Assembly (NCBI GenBank): GCA_963663845.2
Contig: OY760650.2
Location: 1,302,001 to 1,366,000 of the forward strand
DNA: 64,000 nucleotides
Reading direction: 5' to 3'
DNA from: Versatilivorator sp963663845
GTDB lineage: Bacteria > Acidobacteriota > Terriglobia > Versatilivoradales > Versatilivoraceae
The translations under genes were made by a program, and so were the position numbers. The notes beneath the pieces are model-generated. The model was given only the letters and a program-made list of their open reading frames with translations, made no database searches and was not told the origin of the DNA. Of this stretch, positions 55,381-63,253 are shown in pieces. How positions within the stretch are numbered: the stretch's first letter is position 1; the number at the start of each line of letters is the position of its first letter.

Positions 55381-55671
55381 GGGGCGCCTCCTCCCATCCT
55401 TCTTGCTCCGCGAGGAGGCACTGCCCCTGCCGATGCGGCAGAGCCGTCCCACTTGGTGTGCCTTCCTGGATTCCTCCTTCTTGTTTCAGTTCGGCTCCAG
55501 GGGCGCTACCGCAACCTTGTTCTCCCTGTCTTGACGAGGGGGACGGCTCACCTGCCGATGCATGGTAGAATGAACGGTCTGATTCCGTAAGATTAAACCG
55601 CTGGCCGGGGCTGGATTCGATGCCGGTTGCAACGCCGCTGCGGCCTTCCCCGGCGGCAAACGCCAGGAACC

Positions 55672-56823
55672 ATGAACTATGACCTTGTGGTCTGCAACGG
55701 CAGGGTGGTCGATCCTTCCCAAGGCCTGGACGATCGGCGGGACATCGGCCTGCGGGGCGGCAAGATCGTTGCAGTGGGGACCCATCTGGACCCGCTGGAG
55801 GCCCGTGAGACCGTCGACGCCCGCGGCCTGCTGGTGACTCCCGGCCTCATCGACTGCCACGTGCACGTCTATCCCGGAGTCTCCCACTACGGGATCGACC
55901 CCGATCCCAACTGCCTGGAACGGGGGGTGACGACGGCAGTGGATGCCGGCTCGGCCGGCGCGGCCACCTGGGAGGGTTTCCGGCGCTACGTCATCGAAGT
56001 CAGCGCCACCCGGCTCTTCGCCCTCCTCAACATCTCCTCGGTAGGCATGGTCACCGGCGTCGAGACCGATCCCGCCCTGGGCGAGCTGGAGGATCTCCGC
56101 CACTGCAGCGTCAGCGCCGCCCTGCAGACCGTCGAAGCCAATCGGGACGTGATCCTGGGAATCAAGATCCGTCTCAGCGCCAACCTGGCCGCCGGCGGCC
56201 GCAACGAACTTCCCGCCCTGAAGCTGGCTCGCGAAGCGGCCGAAGCGGCCCGGCTGCCCATGATGATCCATACCCCCGGGTCTTCCCTGCCCCTGCCCCG
56301 CATCCTGGCCGAGATGCGCAGCGGAGACCTGATGACCCACTGCTTTCACGGCCATGCCGCCGGCATCCTGGATGAGCGCGGCCGGGTCCTGTCGGAGGTC
56401 CGCCAGGCCGTCGGCAGGGGCGTCCGCCTGGACGTCGGCCACGGAAAGGGCAGCTTCCGCTTCCCGGTCGCCGAGCAGGCCATGCGCCAGGGGGTCCTGC
56501 CCGGCACCATCAGCAGCGACCTCCACAGCTACAACCTGGAGGGGCCGGTCTACGACCTGGCCACCACCGTCTCCAAGTTCCTGCTGCTGGGAGTCTCTCT
56601 GGATGAGGCTCTGAGGATGGTCACGGCGGCTCCGGCAGAGGTGGTGGGCATGCAGGGCCGCCTGGGAACCCTGAAGACCGGAGCCGAGGCCGACCTGGCT
56701 CTTTTCGAGCTGGCGGAGGGCAGGTTCGAGTTCGCCGATGTCGCCGGAGAGACCCGGACCGGCCGCTGGAAACTGGTCCCGCGCGGCGTGATCCGCGCCG
56801 GCCGGGTCGTCAAGCGGCCTTGA
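55672..56823 (+). CDS. Amidohydrolase/deacetylase-family metal-dependent hydrolase
   Basis: A 383-residue enzyme of the dihydroorotase-like amidohydrolase superfamily. The first metal ligands are His63 and His65 (IDCHVHVYPG), the likely carboxylated lysine is in VILGIKIRLS, further histidines are in MMIHTPGSS and MTHCFHGHA, and the catalytic Asp is in TISSDLHSYN. It matches the amidohydrolase/deacetylase group acting on acylated amino acids or hydantoin-like rings. The ATG at 55672 is chosen because residues before it look random. Lying between two NHL-repeat genes, it has no clear operon partner. Confidence 0.88.
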   Translation: MNYDLVVCNGRVVDPSQGLDDRRDIGLRGGKIVAVGTHLDPLEARETVDARGLLVTPGLIDCHVHVYPGVSHYGIDPDPNCLERGVTTAVDAGSAGAATWEGFRRYVIEVSATRLFALLNISSVGMVTGVETDPALGELEDLRHCSVSAALQTVEANRDVILGIKIRLSANLAAGGRNELPALKLAREAAEAARLPMMIHTPGSSLPLPRILAEMRSGDLMTHCFHGHAAGILDERGRVLSEVRQAVGRGVRLDVGHGKGSFRFPVAEQAMRQGVLPGTISSDLHSYNLEGPVYDLATTVSKFLLLGVSLDEALRMVTAAPAEVVGMQGRLGTLKTGAEADLALFELAEGRFEFADVAGETRTGRWKLVPRGVIRAGRVVKRP

Positions 56824-56851
56824 TCCGCATGTCTCGCCGGGAGGCGGGACT

Positions 56852-57940
56852 TCAGGAGGATTGGCTCTCTTTCTTGTCGTCGGAGGCCGGCTCCTCCTTG
56901 GCGGGAGGCTGGACCGGGACGGTCTCTATTCTCTTGTTGCGGGCGTTGACTCGTCGCACCCTCTTGTTGCCGGTGTCGGCGATATAGAGGTTGCCGCGCT
57001 GATCCACCGCGAGATCGAAGGGATCGGCAAGGCTGGCTCTCCGGGCCGGGCCGCCGTCGCCGCTGAAGCCCCTTTGGCCATTGCCCGCAACGGTGGTGAT
57101 GACGCGATTCCTGGCGCCCACCCGGCGGATGCGGTGGTTGCCGCGATCGGCAATATAGAGGTTCCCGGAGCGGTCCAGGGCCACCGAGAAGGGATCGTGG
57201 AGGCTGGCCTTGGCCGCGGCCCCCCCATCGCCGCCGAACCTGCCCTTCCCGTCGCCGGCGTAGGTCGAAATCAGCCCGGTGCCGGCATCCACCCGGCGGA
57301 TGCGGTGGTTGCCGGTATCGGCGATGAAGAGGTTGCCGCGGCGGTCCACCGCCACGTCGAAGGGCACTTCGAAAGCCGCTTCGGTGGCCGGGCCGCCGTC
57401 GCCGCTGAAGCCCGTTCTGCCGCTGCCGGCCACGGTGGCGATCTGGCCCGTCCCGGCATCCACACGGCGAACCCGGCGGCTGCTCTGCTCCACGAAATAA
57501 AGGTTGCCCTCTCGATCCAGAGTCACGCCCACGGGCGTGGAGAGGCTGGCTTCGGTGGCCGGCACGTCGTCATAGCGGTAGCCGAACTCCCGGTTGCCGG
57601 CCACGGTGGTCACGGCGCCGCTCTGGCGGTCGATGCGGAAGATCCGATGGGTGTTCCGGTCCGTCAGGTAGAGATTGCCGGCTCCATCCAGGGCGATGCC
57701 GACCGGCCGGCCCAGGTCCACCTTGCGGCCGGACCCCGGATCGACGGTTCCCCGTTCCAACTGGACCGTCAGGACGCCGGCCGGATCCAGACCCAGGATG
57801 CGGTACTTGACGTCGTCGCTGATGACCAGCGATCCATCGGCCCTGACGGCTAAGGAGCGGGGCGTGAAGGTGGCGGCCTCCTCGGCCAGCATGCCGGAGG
57901 AAAACAGGGCCCAGCTCAACAGGAAAAGGATAAAGCGCAT
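56852..57940 (-). CDS. Secreted NHL-repeat beta-propeller protein
   Basis: A 362-residue exported protein. A signal peptide (RFILFLLSWALFSSGMLA) is followed by about six NHL-type repeats: LDGAGNLYLTDRNTHRIFRID, LDREGNLYFVEQ, VDRRGNLFIADTGNHRIRRVD and similar, separated by VAG and GDGGPA turns. The C-terminal 20 residues are charged (Lys/Glu/Asp). The ATG at 57940 is preceded by GAGGGAG. It has the same repeat type as the larger NHL protein at 52057 but is a separate, extracytoplasmic protein. Confidence 0.83.
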   Translation of the reverse strand: MRFILFLLSWALFSSGMLAEEAATFTPRSLAVRADGSLVISDDVKYRILGLDPAGVLTVQLERGTVDPGSGRKVDLGRPVGIALDGAGNLYLTDRNTHRIFRIDRQSGAVTTVAGNREFGYRYDDVPATEASLSTPVGVTLDREGNLYFVEQSSRRVRRVDAGTGQIATVAGSGRTGFSGDGGPATEAAFEVPFDVAVDRRGNLFIADTGNHRIRRVDAGTGLISTYAGDGKGRFGGDGGAAAKASLHDPFSVALDRSGNLYIADRGNHRIRRVGARNRVITTVAGNGQRGFSGDGGPARRASLADPFDLAVDQRGNLYIADTGNKRVRRVNARNKRIETVPVQPPAKEEPASDDKKESQSS

Positions 57941-58378
57941 GATCGAACTCCCTCGTCGTTCCAAGTGGCCCTAATGTAACGCCGGAGCGGCAACAATGTA
58001 AAGAACCGGATCGGGTCCGGCAGGACGATCCCACGCGACCCGCCCTCACCACAGGGGCGTCCCTTGTGGGCGCCCCATGGGCGGCGCCGGGGGGGCGAAC
58101 GGGAACAACCGGGCAACACAAGGGAGGGCAACCACAAGGGTTGCCCCTACAATGGGGTTCAGGGTGGGATGGTCCTGCGGGTCTGGCCGCAGTGGGACCC
58201 GGTTTCCCCGAGAGCTCGGACGGGATACCGCCCAGGAAGCGCTTTTTCCAGAGGAATGACGCCGGTACATCTGAATTATGCCCCCGGGTGAGAAATGTGG
58301 GCTGGCGAGTGTATACTGAACGCCGCGCCAGAGAGTTGGAGAACAGCGGAACCAGGGATGATCAGAGGAGGAAGCCCG
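57941..58378. other. Intergenic region with a dispersed repeat
   Basis: About 440 bases between divergent genes. The main content is the second GGGGCAACCC-type repeat copy at 58047-58160. The remainder shows no gene and no clear promoter. Confidence 0.5.
58047..58160. repeat. GGGGCAACCC-type dispersed repeat (copy 2)
   Basis: Inverted relative to the copy at 27111-27208. It runs from AGGGGCGTCCCTTGTGGGCG to CACAAGGGTTGCCCCTACAA. A short internal duplication (CAACACAAGGGAGGGCAACC) makes it about 15 bases longer than copy 1. Confidence 0.7.
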
Positions 58379-59689
58379 ATGAGATGGATCGCCGGAATCG
58401 TGATTGGAGCCGTTGCGGTGGGTTTGTGGCTGGGAACGACCCAAACCCCGGCAGACAGCGGGAACTATTGGTCTCAGTGGAGGGGCCCGGAGGCTACGGG
58501 AGTCGCTCCCGCCGGTGACCCGCCGGTGGAGTGGTCCGAGGGGAAGAACATTCGCTGGAAAGTGGCCATCCCGGGCAAGGGCCATGCTTCCCCGATCGTC
58601 TGGGATCAAACCCTGTTCGTGGCCACCGCCATCCCCACCGAACGGAAAAACCCGGTGGTGGGGGAGGGCCAGATCAAACCGACCCAGGTGTTGAAGTTCG
58701 ACCTGCTGGCGCTCGACCGCAAGACCGGGAAGGTTCTCTGGCAGCGCACCACCCGGGAGCAGGGCCCCCACGAGGGAACCCACGGCGCCAACACCTGGGC
58801 ATCGGCCTCGCCCGTCACCGATGGTGAACACGTCTTCGCCTACTTTGGCTCCTTCGGTCTCTACTGCCTGGACATGAAGGGGAATCCGGTCTGGGAGAAA
58901 GACCTGGGCGACATGACGGTTCGATTGCATTTCGGGGAAGGCAGCTCTCCGCTCCTCTACGGAGACAAGCTCGTCATCATCTGGGACCATCAGGGAGACT
59001 CCTTCATCGTGGCCCTCGACAAGCGCACGGGAGACGAGTTGTGGAGAGTCGCCCGCGACGAGGAGACCTCCTGGTCGAGCCCCATCGTGGTCGAGCACGA
59101 AGGGCGGAAACAGGTGATCACCAGCGCCACCAACCGGGTGCGCAGCTACGACCTGGAGACCGGCGACCTGCTCTGGGACGGCAGCGGCGTGACCTTGAAC
59201 GCCATACCCTCGCCCGTGTCCTCGGAGGGGCTCGTCTACGTCACCAGCGGATTCAGGGGAAACGTGCTGCAGGCCATTCGGTTTGGTTCGGCTCAAGGGG
59301 ACATTACCGGCTCGGAGGCTATCGCCTGGGAGCTGGACCGCGACACCCCCTATATTCCCTCGCCGCTGCTCTACGGCGACCTGCTCTACTTCGTCAAGGG
59401 CAACAAGGGCATCCTTTCCTGCCTCGACGCCAAGACCGGCCAGGCCCATTACGGCCCCCTCAGGCTGGAGGGGATCGAGGGTGTCTACGCCTCTCCGGTG
59501 GGGGCCGGCGACCGCGTCTACCTGCCCTCTCAGAACGGAACCACCCTGGTGATCCGGCGCAGTCCCGAATTCGAGGTCCTGGCCAGGAACACCCTGGAGG
59601 ACGCATTCGACGCCTCGCCCGCCATCGTCGACAAGGAACTCTTTCTGCGAGGACGCAAGTTTCTCTACAGCGTCGCCTCCGATTCCTGA
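58379..59689 (+). CDS. Secreted PQQ-binding-like beta-propeller protein
   Basis: A 436-residue protein with an N-terminal hydrophobic signal (MRWIAGIVIGAVAVGLWLG) followed by PQQ-type propeller blades. Typical segments are YWSQWRGPEATGV, LLALDRKTGKVLWQRTTREQ, YCLDMKGNPVWEKDLGD, ALDKRTGDELWRVARD and SYDLETGDLLWDG, with the W-at-end-of-blade pattern. This matches the BamB/PQQ-like propellers abundant in Planctomycetes and Acidobacteriota. The ATG at 58379 follows AGAGGAGGAAGCC. The sixA gene starts two bases after its stop, so the two are co-transcribed. Confidence 0.85.
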   Translation: MRWIAGIVIGAVAVGLWLGTTQTPADSGNYWSQWRGPEATGVAPAGDPPVEWSEGKNIRWKVAIPGKGHASPIVWDQTLFVATAIPTERKNPVVGEGQIKPTQVLKFDLLALDRKTGKVLWQRTTREQGPHEGTHGANTWASASPVTDGEHVFAYFGSFGLYCLDMKGNPVWEKDLGDMTVRLHFGEGSSPLLYGDKLVIIWDHQGDSFIVALDKRTGDELWRVARDEETSWSSPIVVEHEGRKQVITSATNRVRSYDLETGDLLWDGSGVTLNAIPSPVSSEGLVYVTSGFRGNVLQAIRFGSAQGDITGSEAIAWELDRDTPYIPSPLLYGDLLYFVKGNKGILSCLDAKTGQAHYGPLRLEGIEGVYASPVGAGDRVYLPSQNGTTLVIRRSPEFEVLARNTLEDAFDASPAIVDKELFLRGRKFLYSVASDS

Positions 59690-59691
59690 CG

Positions 59692-60207
59692 ATGAAGCGA
59701 CTGGTTGTCATCCGCCACGCCAAGTCCAGTTGGAAAGACCCCGGGGCGAGGGATTTCGACCGTCCTCTGAACAAGCGCGGCAAGGCCGACGCTCCCGAAA
59801 TGGGCCGGCGGCTGGCCCGGCGCTCGCTGGCTCCGGACCGCCTGCTCTCCAGCCCGGCCAGGCGGGCCATGCGGACGGCCCAGATCATTGCCGGCGCCGT
59901 TGGATTTCCCGCCGGGCGCATCACCCCCATGGACCGGCTCTACGGCGCCGGGGTCGCCGACCTGGCCGGCATCCTCCAGGGACTGGACGATGCCGAGGAG
60001 ACGGTCTTTCTGGTCGGGCACAACCCGGGGTTGACGGACCTGGTCAACTTCCTCTGCAGCCCATTCCTCGACAACCTTCCCACCTGCGGCCTGTTCTGCG
60101 CCGATTTCGAGGTTTCTTCCTGGAAGGAGATCGGCCGGGGCCGGGGAAGGCGCGTCTTCATGGACTTCCCCAAACACCCACCGGCCGAGCCGCGAGGCGT
60201 TGGCTGA
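59692..60207 (+). CDS. sixA: SixA-type phosphohistidine phosphatase
   Basis: A 171-residue histidine-phosphatase-superfamily enzyme. The catalytic RHAK motif is at residues 8-11 (VVIRHAKSSW), followed by SSPARRAMRTA and the second catalytic His in VGHNPGLTDLV. These are the marks of SixA-like proteins, which remove phosphate from phosphohistidine in signalling proteins. The ATG at 59692 lies two bases after the propeller gene stop, so translation is probably coupled. Length fits the family. Confidence 0.88.
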   Translation: MKRLVVIRHAKSSWKDPGARDFDRPLNKRGKADAPEMGRRLARRSLAPDRLLSSPARRAMRTAQIIAGAVGFPAGRITPMDRLYGAGVADLAGILQGLDDAEETVFLVGHNPGLTDLVNFLCSPFLDNLPTCGLFCADFEVSSWKEIGRGRGRRVFMDFPKHPPAEPRGVG

Positions 60208-60255
60208 TGAAGTTCAGGGGACGTTGTTGAACAAGACGGAAAGACACCCACCCGG

Positions 60256-60672
60256 TCAACCCGGAACAATCACGGGGATGACTCGGCGATGGTTTTTTCG
60301 ATAGATGAGGAAGTCTCCATCCAGGGTCAATATTCTACTTTGCGCATGTTGCTCAGCCATCCGAACCAGACAGGCGTCCGCCAGGGACATGGGGACATCC
60401 GAATAGCGGCTGATCAGACTCATGATGCGTTGCACTTCATCCTCCAGGCGGAACGGGGTCTGAATCACTCCCCGATTCACCAACTCCAAGACGGCCCGGC
60501 TTCCTCCCGGAAGGTGACGCAACAGAAAACAGGTCTCTGCCAGAACCGCTTCACAGGTCAGCAGCGGCGGAGCGATTCCCTCCCATTTCTCCTTTGCCCA
60601 TCGGTGGAATCGGTCCCTCCGGTTGAAGAATGCAACCAGGGGTCCCGTATCTAAAATGACGGACTTGAGCAT
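60256..60672 (-). CDS. vapC: VapC-type PIN-domain toxin
   Basis: A 138-residue PIN-domain ribonuclease. The first catalytic Asp is Asp8 (MLKSVILDTGPLVAFF). A conserved Glu lies in LLTCEAVLAETCFLL, and further acids are in MSLADACLVRMAE and ILTLDGDFLIYRK. This four-acid pattern is typical of VapC toxins that cut tRNA or rRNA. It starts 5 bases after the ribbon-helix-helix antitoxin stop, giving a standard vapBC pair. The frame is intact. Confidence 0.85.
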   Translation of the reverse strand: MLKSVILDTGPLVAFFNRRDRFHRWAKEKWEGIAPPLLTCEAVLAETCFLLRHLPGGSRAVLELVNRGVIQTPFRLEDEVQRIMSLISRYSDVPMSLADACLVRMAEQHAQSRILTLDGDFLIYRKNHRRVIPVIVPG

Positions 60673-60677
60673 GCGAC

Positions 60678-60917
60678 TTACCGGCCGAAATCTTTCAAGT
60701 GAGCCTTGTTGCTCGACAGGTCGGCGGGACCGGCCAGGATTCCTGCCAGATCATGAGCCAATTCAAAGGCCGAACCCTTTGGGAATCGGTCGTCCCTATC
60801 CAGGCAGAGGTTCAGTGCCTGGCGGACGATTTCCGACCGGGTGGTTCTCTGTCTTTTGGCTACGGACGAGATCTTGAGGTAAAGCGCTTCATCGAGTCTC
60901 AGTGTCAGGCTTCTCAT
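60678..60917 (-). CDS. vapB: VapB-type ribbon-helix-helix antitoxin
   Basis: A 79-residue protein. Its N-terminus MRSLTLRLDEALYLKISSVA followed by RTTRSEIVRQALNLCL is the beta-strand and two-helix RHH/CopG DNA-binding fold. The C-terminal part (FELAHDLAGILAGPADLSSN) would wrap the toxin. It is directly upstream of the PIN toxin. A promoter with an overlapping inverted repeat lies 48-76 bases upstream and is probably bound by the antitoxin-toxin complex. Confidence 0.83.
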   Translation of the reverse strand: MRSLTLRLDEALYLKISSVAKRQRTTRSEIVRQALNLCLDRDDRFPKGSAFELAHDLAGILAGPADLSSNKAHLKDFGR

Positions 60918-61269
60918 TGCTCCACCCTTGAAACCGTCTCCCTGTGTAATACGAATATGGCAGAATGGTATTCCAACTCTTGACCGCTGTCAATCTCGTT
61001 CAAGACAACTTCCAATTGCCAGGAGGAGGGAGTGACTCGGTTCAGGAGAGGGAACCGACTGCCTGCTGAGCGGGACGAAGACTCCACACTGCTGTCCCTC
61101 CTTTTTTCTTGGTAGGAGGGAATTGCCGGGAAATGAAATCCAAATGAAACTATGATGAATTTTCCAGGTTACGCGGGGAGCAAACCGGTGGATAATGCCG
61201 GATAAGCCGCTCCGGACGATCCCAGGAAGGGCCTGAAACAGACCGGTAACCACCGGGAGAGGAGATCCA
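60918..61269. other. Divergent intergenic region between vapB and the PHP hydrolase
   Basis: Holds the vapBC promoter (next entry) on the minus side and a GGAGATCC ribosome site for the plus-strand gene at 61270. The middle, about 61000-61200, shows no gene or repeat that I can name. Confidence 0.5.
60965..60993 (-). promoter_or_regulatory. vapBC promoter with overlapping inverted repeat
   Basis: On the minus strand, a perfect -35 TTGACA (60988-60993) is followed by a 17-base spacer and TACCAT (60965-60970). The inverted repeat TTGAC-CGCT-GTCAA on the plus strand (60979-60993 region) overlaps the -35 box, as expected for autoregulation by the VapBC complex. Confidence 0.6.
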
Positions 61270-62811
61270 ATGCCGACGACACGCCTTTCGAAAACATCCA
61301 GGATGCGGGTGGGGCTACTGCTGGCCCTGCTGATGGGGACGCTGGGCAGTCACTGGAAGGACATACTGCCGGCTTCAGAACCCGACCCCGACGAGATCCA
61401 CGTCCTCCAACAGGGGGGGAAGGTCGGCAAGCTCGCCCTGGAGGTCAAGGAAGCCGGGTCCCATCTGCATATGCCGGCCCGGCTCTACTTCACCTATGAC
61501 GATGGACGGGAAGAGCTGCCCGTGGTCGGGCGATTCCAGCACTTCATGGTGACGGCTTCCGGGCGGGATCTGAAGACGCTCCCCGTCGGCGAATACCAGG
61601 TCTACGTGTCGCGCGGGACCGAGTACTCGCTGGACCGGCAGAAGATCAAGATCGAGGAAGGCAAGACGGCCTACTTGAACTCGACCCTGGAGCGGGTGGT
61701 GGATACCACCGGGTTCATCTCGGCCGACTTCCATCTCCATCTCCAGTACGCCATGCGCGACGGGGCCATGACGTCGGCTGCCGAAGGAATCGACCTGCTC
61801 ACGGCTACCGACCACAACATCCTGAAGGACTATTCCCCCCACATTCGCGCGCTCAAACTGGAGCGTTTCATAACGTCAACCGTCGGTTCGGAAATCGACA
61901 CCGCCTTCGGCCACTTCAACAGCTTTCCCCTGGAGATCGACCGCTGGGGCCGGCGCGAGTTTCGCCACGGCATCCGGACCCCGGGAGAATTCCTGCGCAT
62001 CGTGCGGCAGGAACCGGGCGAGCAGATCGTGCAGATCAACCACCCCCGGCGCTGGACCTCCAGCCCCATCAGCGGCTATTTCGACGAGCGGCTCAACGCC
62101 GACACCGGAGCCTTCGACTACCCCTATTTCGAAACCGGTTTCGACAGCTTCGAGATCTTCAACGCCATCACCGACAAGAGCGAAACCATCATCGGACGCA
62201 CCAAGCTGGTCGATCAGAAGCTCCAGGACTGGTACCGGTTGCTGAATCGCGGGGTGCTGATGGCGGGCGTGGCCAATACGGATGCTCACGCCTATCCCAA
62301 GGACTCCCTCGGCTATCCCCGCAACTACGTGGCCTCGGAAACCGACAACCCCTGGGAAATCGACCCTCGCAAGGTCGTCCAGGCCGTCAAGCGGCGAGCC
62401 GTCACCGGCAGCCTGGGACCCTTCCTCCACTTCACCGGCAACGGTTCCCCGGTGGGATCGGTGATCACCGACCTGGATCGTTCCGTTTCCTTCCGAATCC
62501 GGCTGCAATCGGCTCCCTGGGTTCCGGTCGAGACCCTGGAAGTCGTCCGAAACGGCGAGGTGATCAAGACCTGGTCGGTGCCGCCCCCGGAGGAAGAGGA
62601 GAAGCCCTGGAAGTTCGACACCGAGCTGGTGGTGGATTGCCGGCAGGATAGCTGGGTTCTGGTGATCGCCTCTTCCCGGACCCCGTGGGAAAAGCCTTTC
62701 GAAAACTACCGATCCTTCTCCTTCACCAACCCGGTCTTCGTCGACATCGACGGCAACGGCTACTTCGATCCCCCCAACGGGGGCTATTCGTTGCAAGAGA
62801 CGGGTGATTGA
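61270..62811 (+). CDS. CehA/McbA-type PHP-domain metallohydrolase
   Basis: A 513-residue exported hydrolase. After a signal-anchor segment (GLLLALLMGTLGS) come beta-rich residues 35-150, then the PHP-like domain with metal ligands His155 and His157 (ADFHLHLQYA), TATDHN, GSEIDTAFGHFNSFP, QINHPRR and, in the second half, GVANTDAHAYP. This pattern matches the CehA/McbA family of metal-dependent hydrolases (carbaryl and other ester or amide hydrolysis in characterised members). A beta-sandwich C-terminus follows. The ATG at 61270 is preceded by GGAGATCC. Confidence 0.85.
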   Translation: MPTTRLSKTSRMRVGLLLALLMGTLGSHWKDILPASEPDPDEIHVLQQGGKVGKLALEVKEAGSHLHMPARLYFTYDDGREELPVVGRFQHFMVTASGRDLKTLPVGEYQVYVSRGTEYSLDRQKIKIEEGKTAYLNSTLERVVDTTGFISADFHLHLQYAMRDGAMTSAAEGIDLLTATDHNILKDYSPHIRALKLERFITSTVGSEIDTAFGHFNSFPLEIDRWGRREFRHGIRTPGEFLRIVRQEPGEQIVQINHPRRWTSSPISGYFDERLNADTGAFDYPYFETGFDSFEIFNAITDKSETIIGRTKLVDQKLQDWYRLLNRGVLMAGVANTDAHAYPKDSLGYPRNYVASETDNPWEIDPRKVVQAVKRRAVTGSLGPFLHFTGNGSPVGSVITDLDRSVSFRIRLQSAPWVPVETLEVVRNGEVIKTWSVPPPEEEEKPWKFDTELVVDCRQDSWVLVIASSRTPWEKPFENYRSFSFTNPVFVDIDGNGYFDPPNGGYSLQETGD

Positions 62812-63253
62812 GCGGGGCAACGGGGGGAGTGATTGGCACTGCTGGGAGGGCGGGCGTCTCGTAGTCCAGGATCTCATTGGAACAAATTATTAACATCGAT
62901 GCACAGGATGCACAGGATTTTTTCTATTTGACACACTCCTGCGCCTGGTGGTTGGAAACCGGTTCAACGTCAAGCGTGAGTAGAGGGTTTATTGACATGG
63001 ATGGACAGGATAGACAGGATTTTTTGGCGAGAGTTTCCACCGTCTTGCGCTCAACGGTCGCCCAGGTTCCAACAAGGATTCCAATACCCGCTTCAAAGCT
63101 CATGGAAAACCTCGAGCAGCCATCCGATCATTGAGCGACTCCGCTTGCAGTGCCGCAACCTCTCGTCCTGATTGTCCTGTTAATCCTGTGCATCCTGTGC
63201 ATCGATGTTAATTACAAAAACTTTCCATCCCCGACGCCGAGCCGGGCGTGCGG
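62812..63253. other. Intergenic region with paired repeats
   Basis: Contains GCACAGGAT motifs in opposite orientations (62885-62935 and 63165-63215) bracketing a block at 62943-63025. The block's sequence, including GTCAAGCGTGAGTAGAGGGT, recurs inverted at 55074-55156. No gene is supported. Confidence 0.65.

Larger units (their letters stand above)
54181..55671. other. 1.5 kb repeat cluster without genes
   Basis: Contains CACGAAT motifs (54190-54215), palindromic-ended element copies C and D, GCACAGGAT motifs (54691-54735, 54950-54985, 55074-55115) and two copies of a TTGTTTCA...TGAAACAA segment (54598-54660 and 54826-54890). The flank CTCCTCCCATCCTTCTTGCT after copy C recurs after copy D, so the cluster includes a duplicated block. 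Confidence 0.75.

Noticed and set aside
54131..55534. Several small frames in the repeat cluster
   Set aside because: All derive from repeat copies and lack ribosome sites or conserved features.
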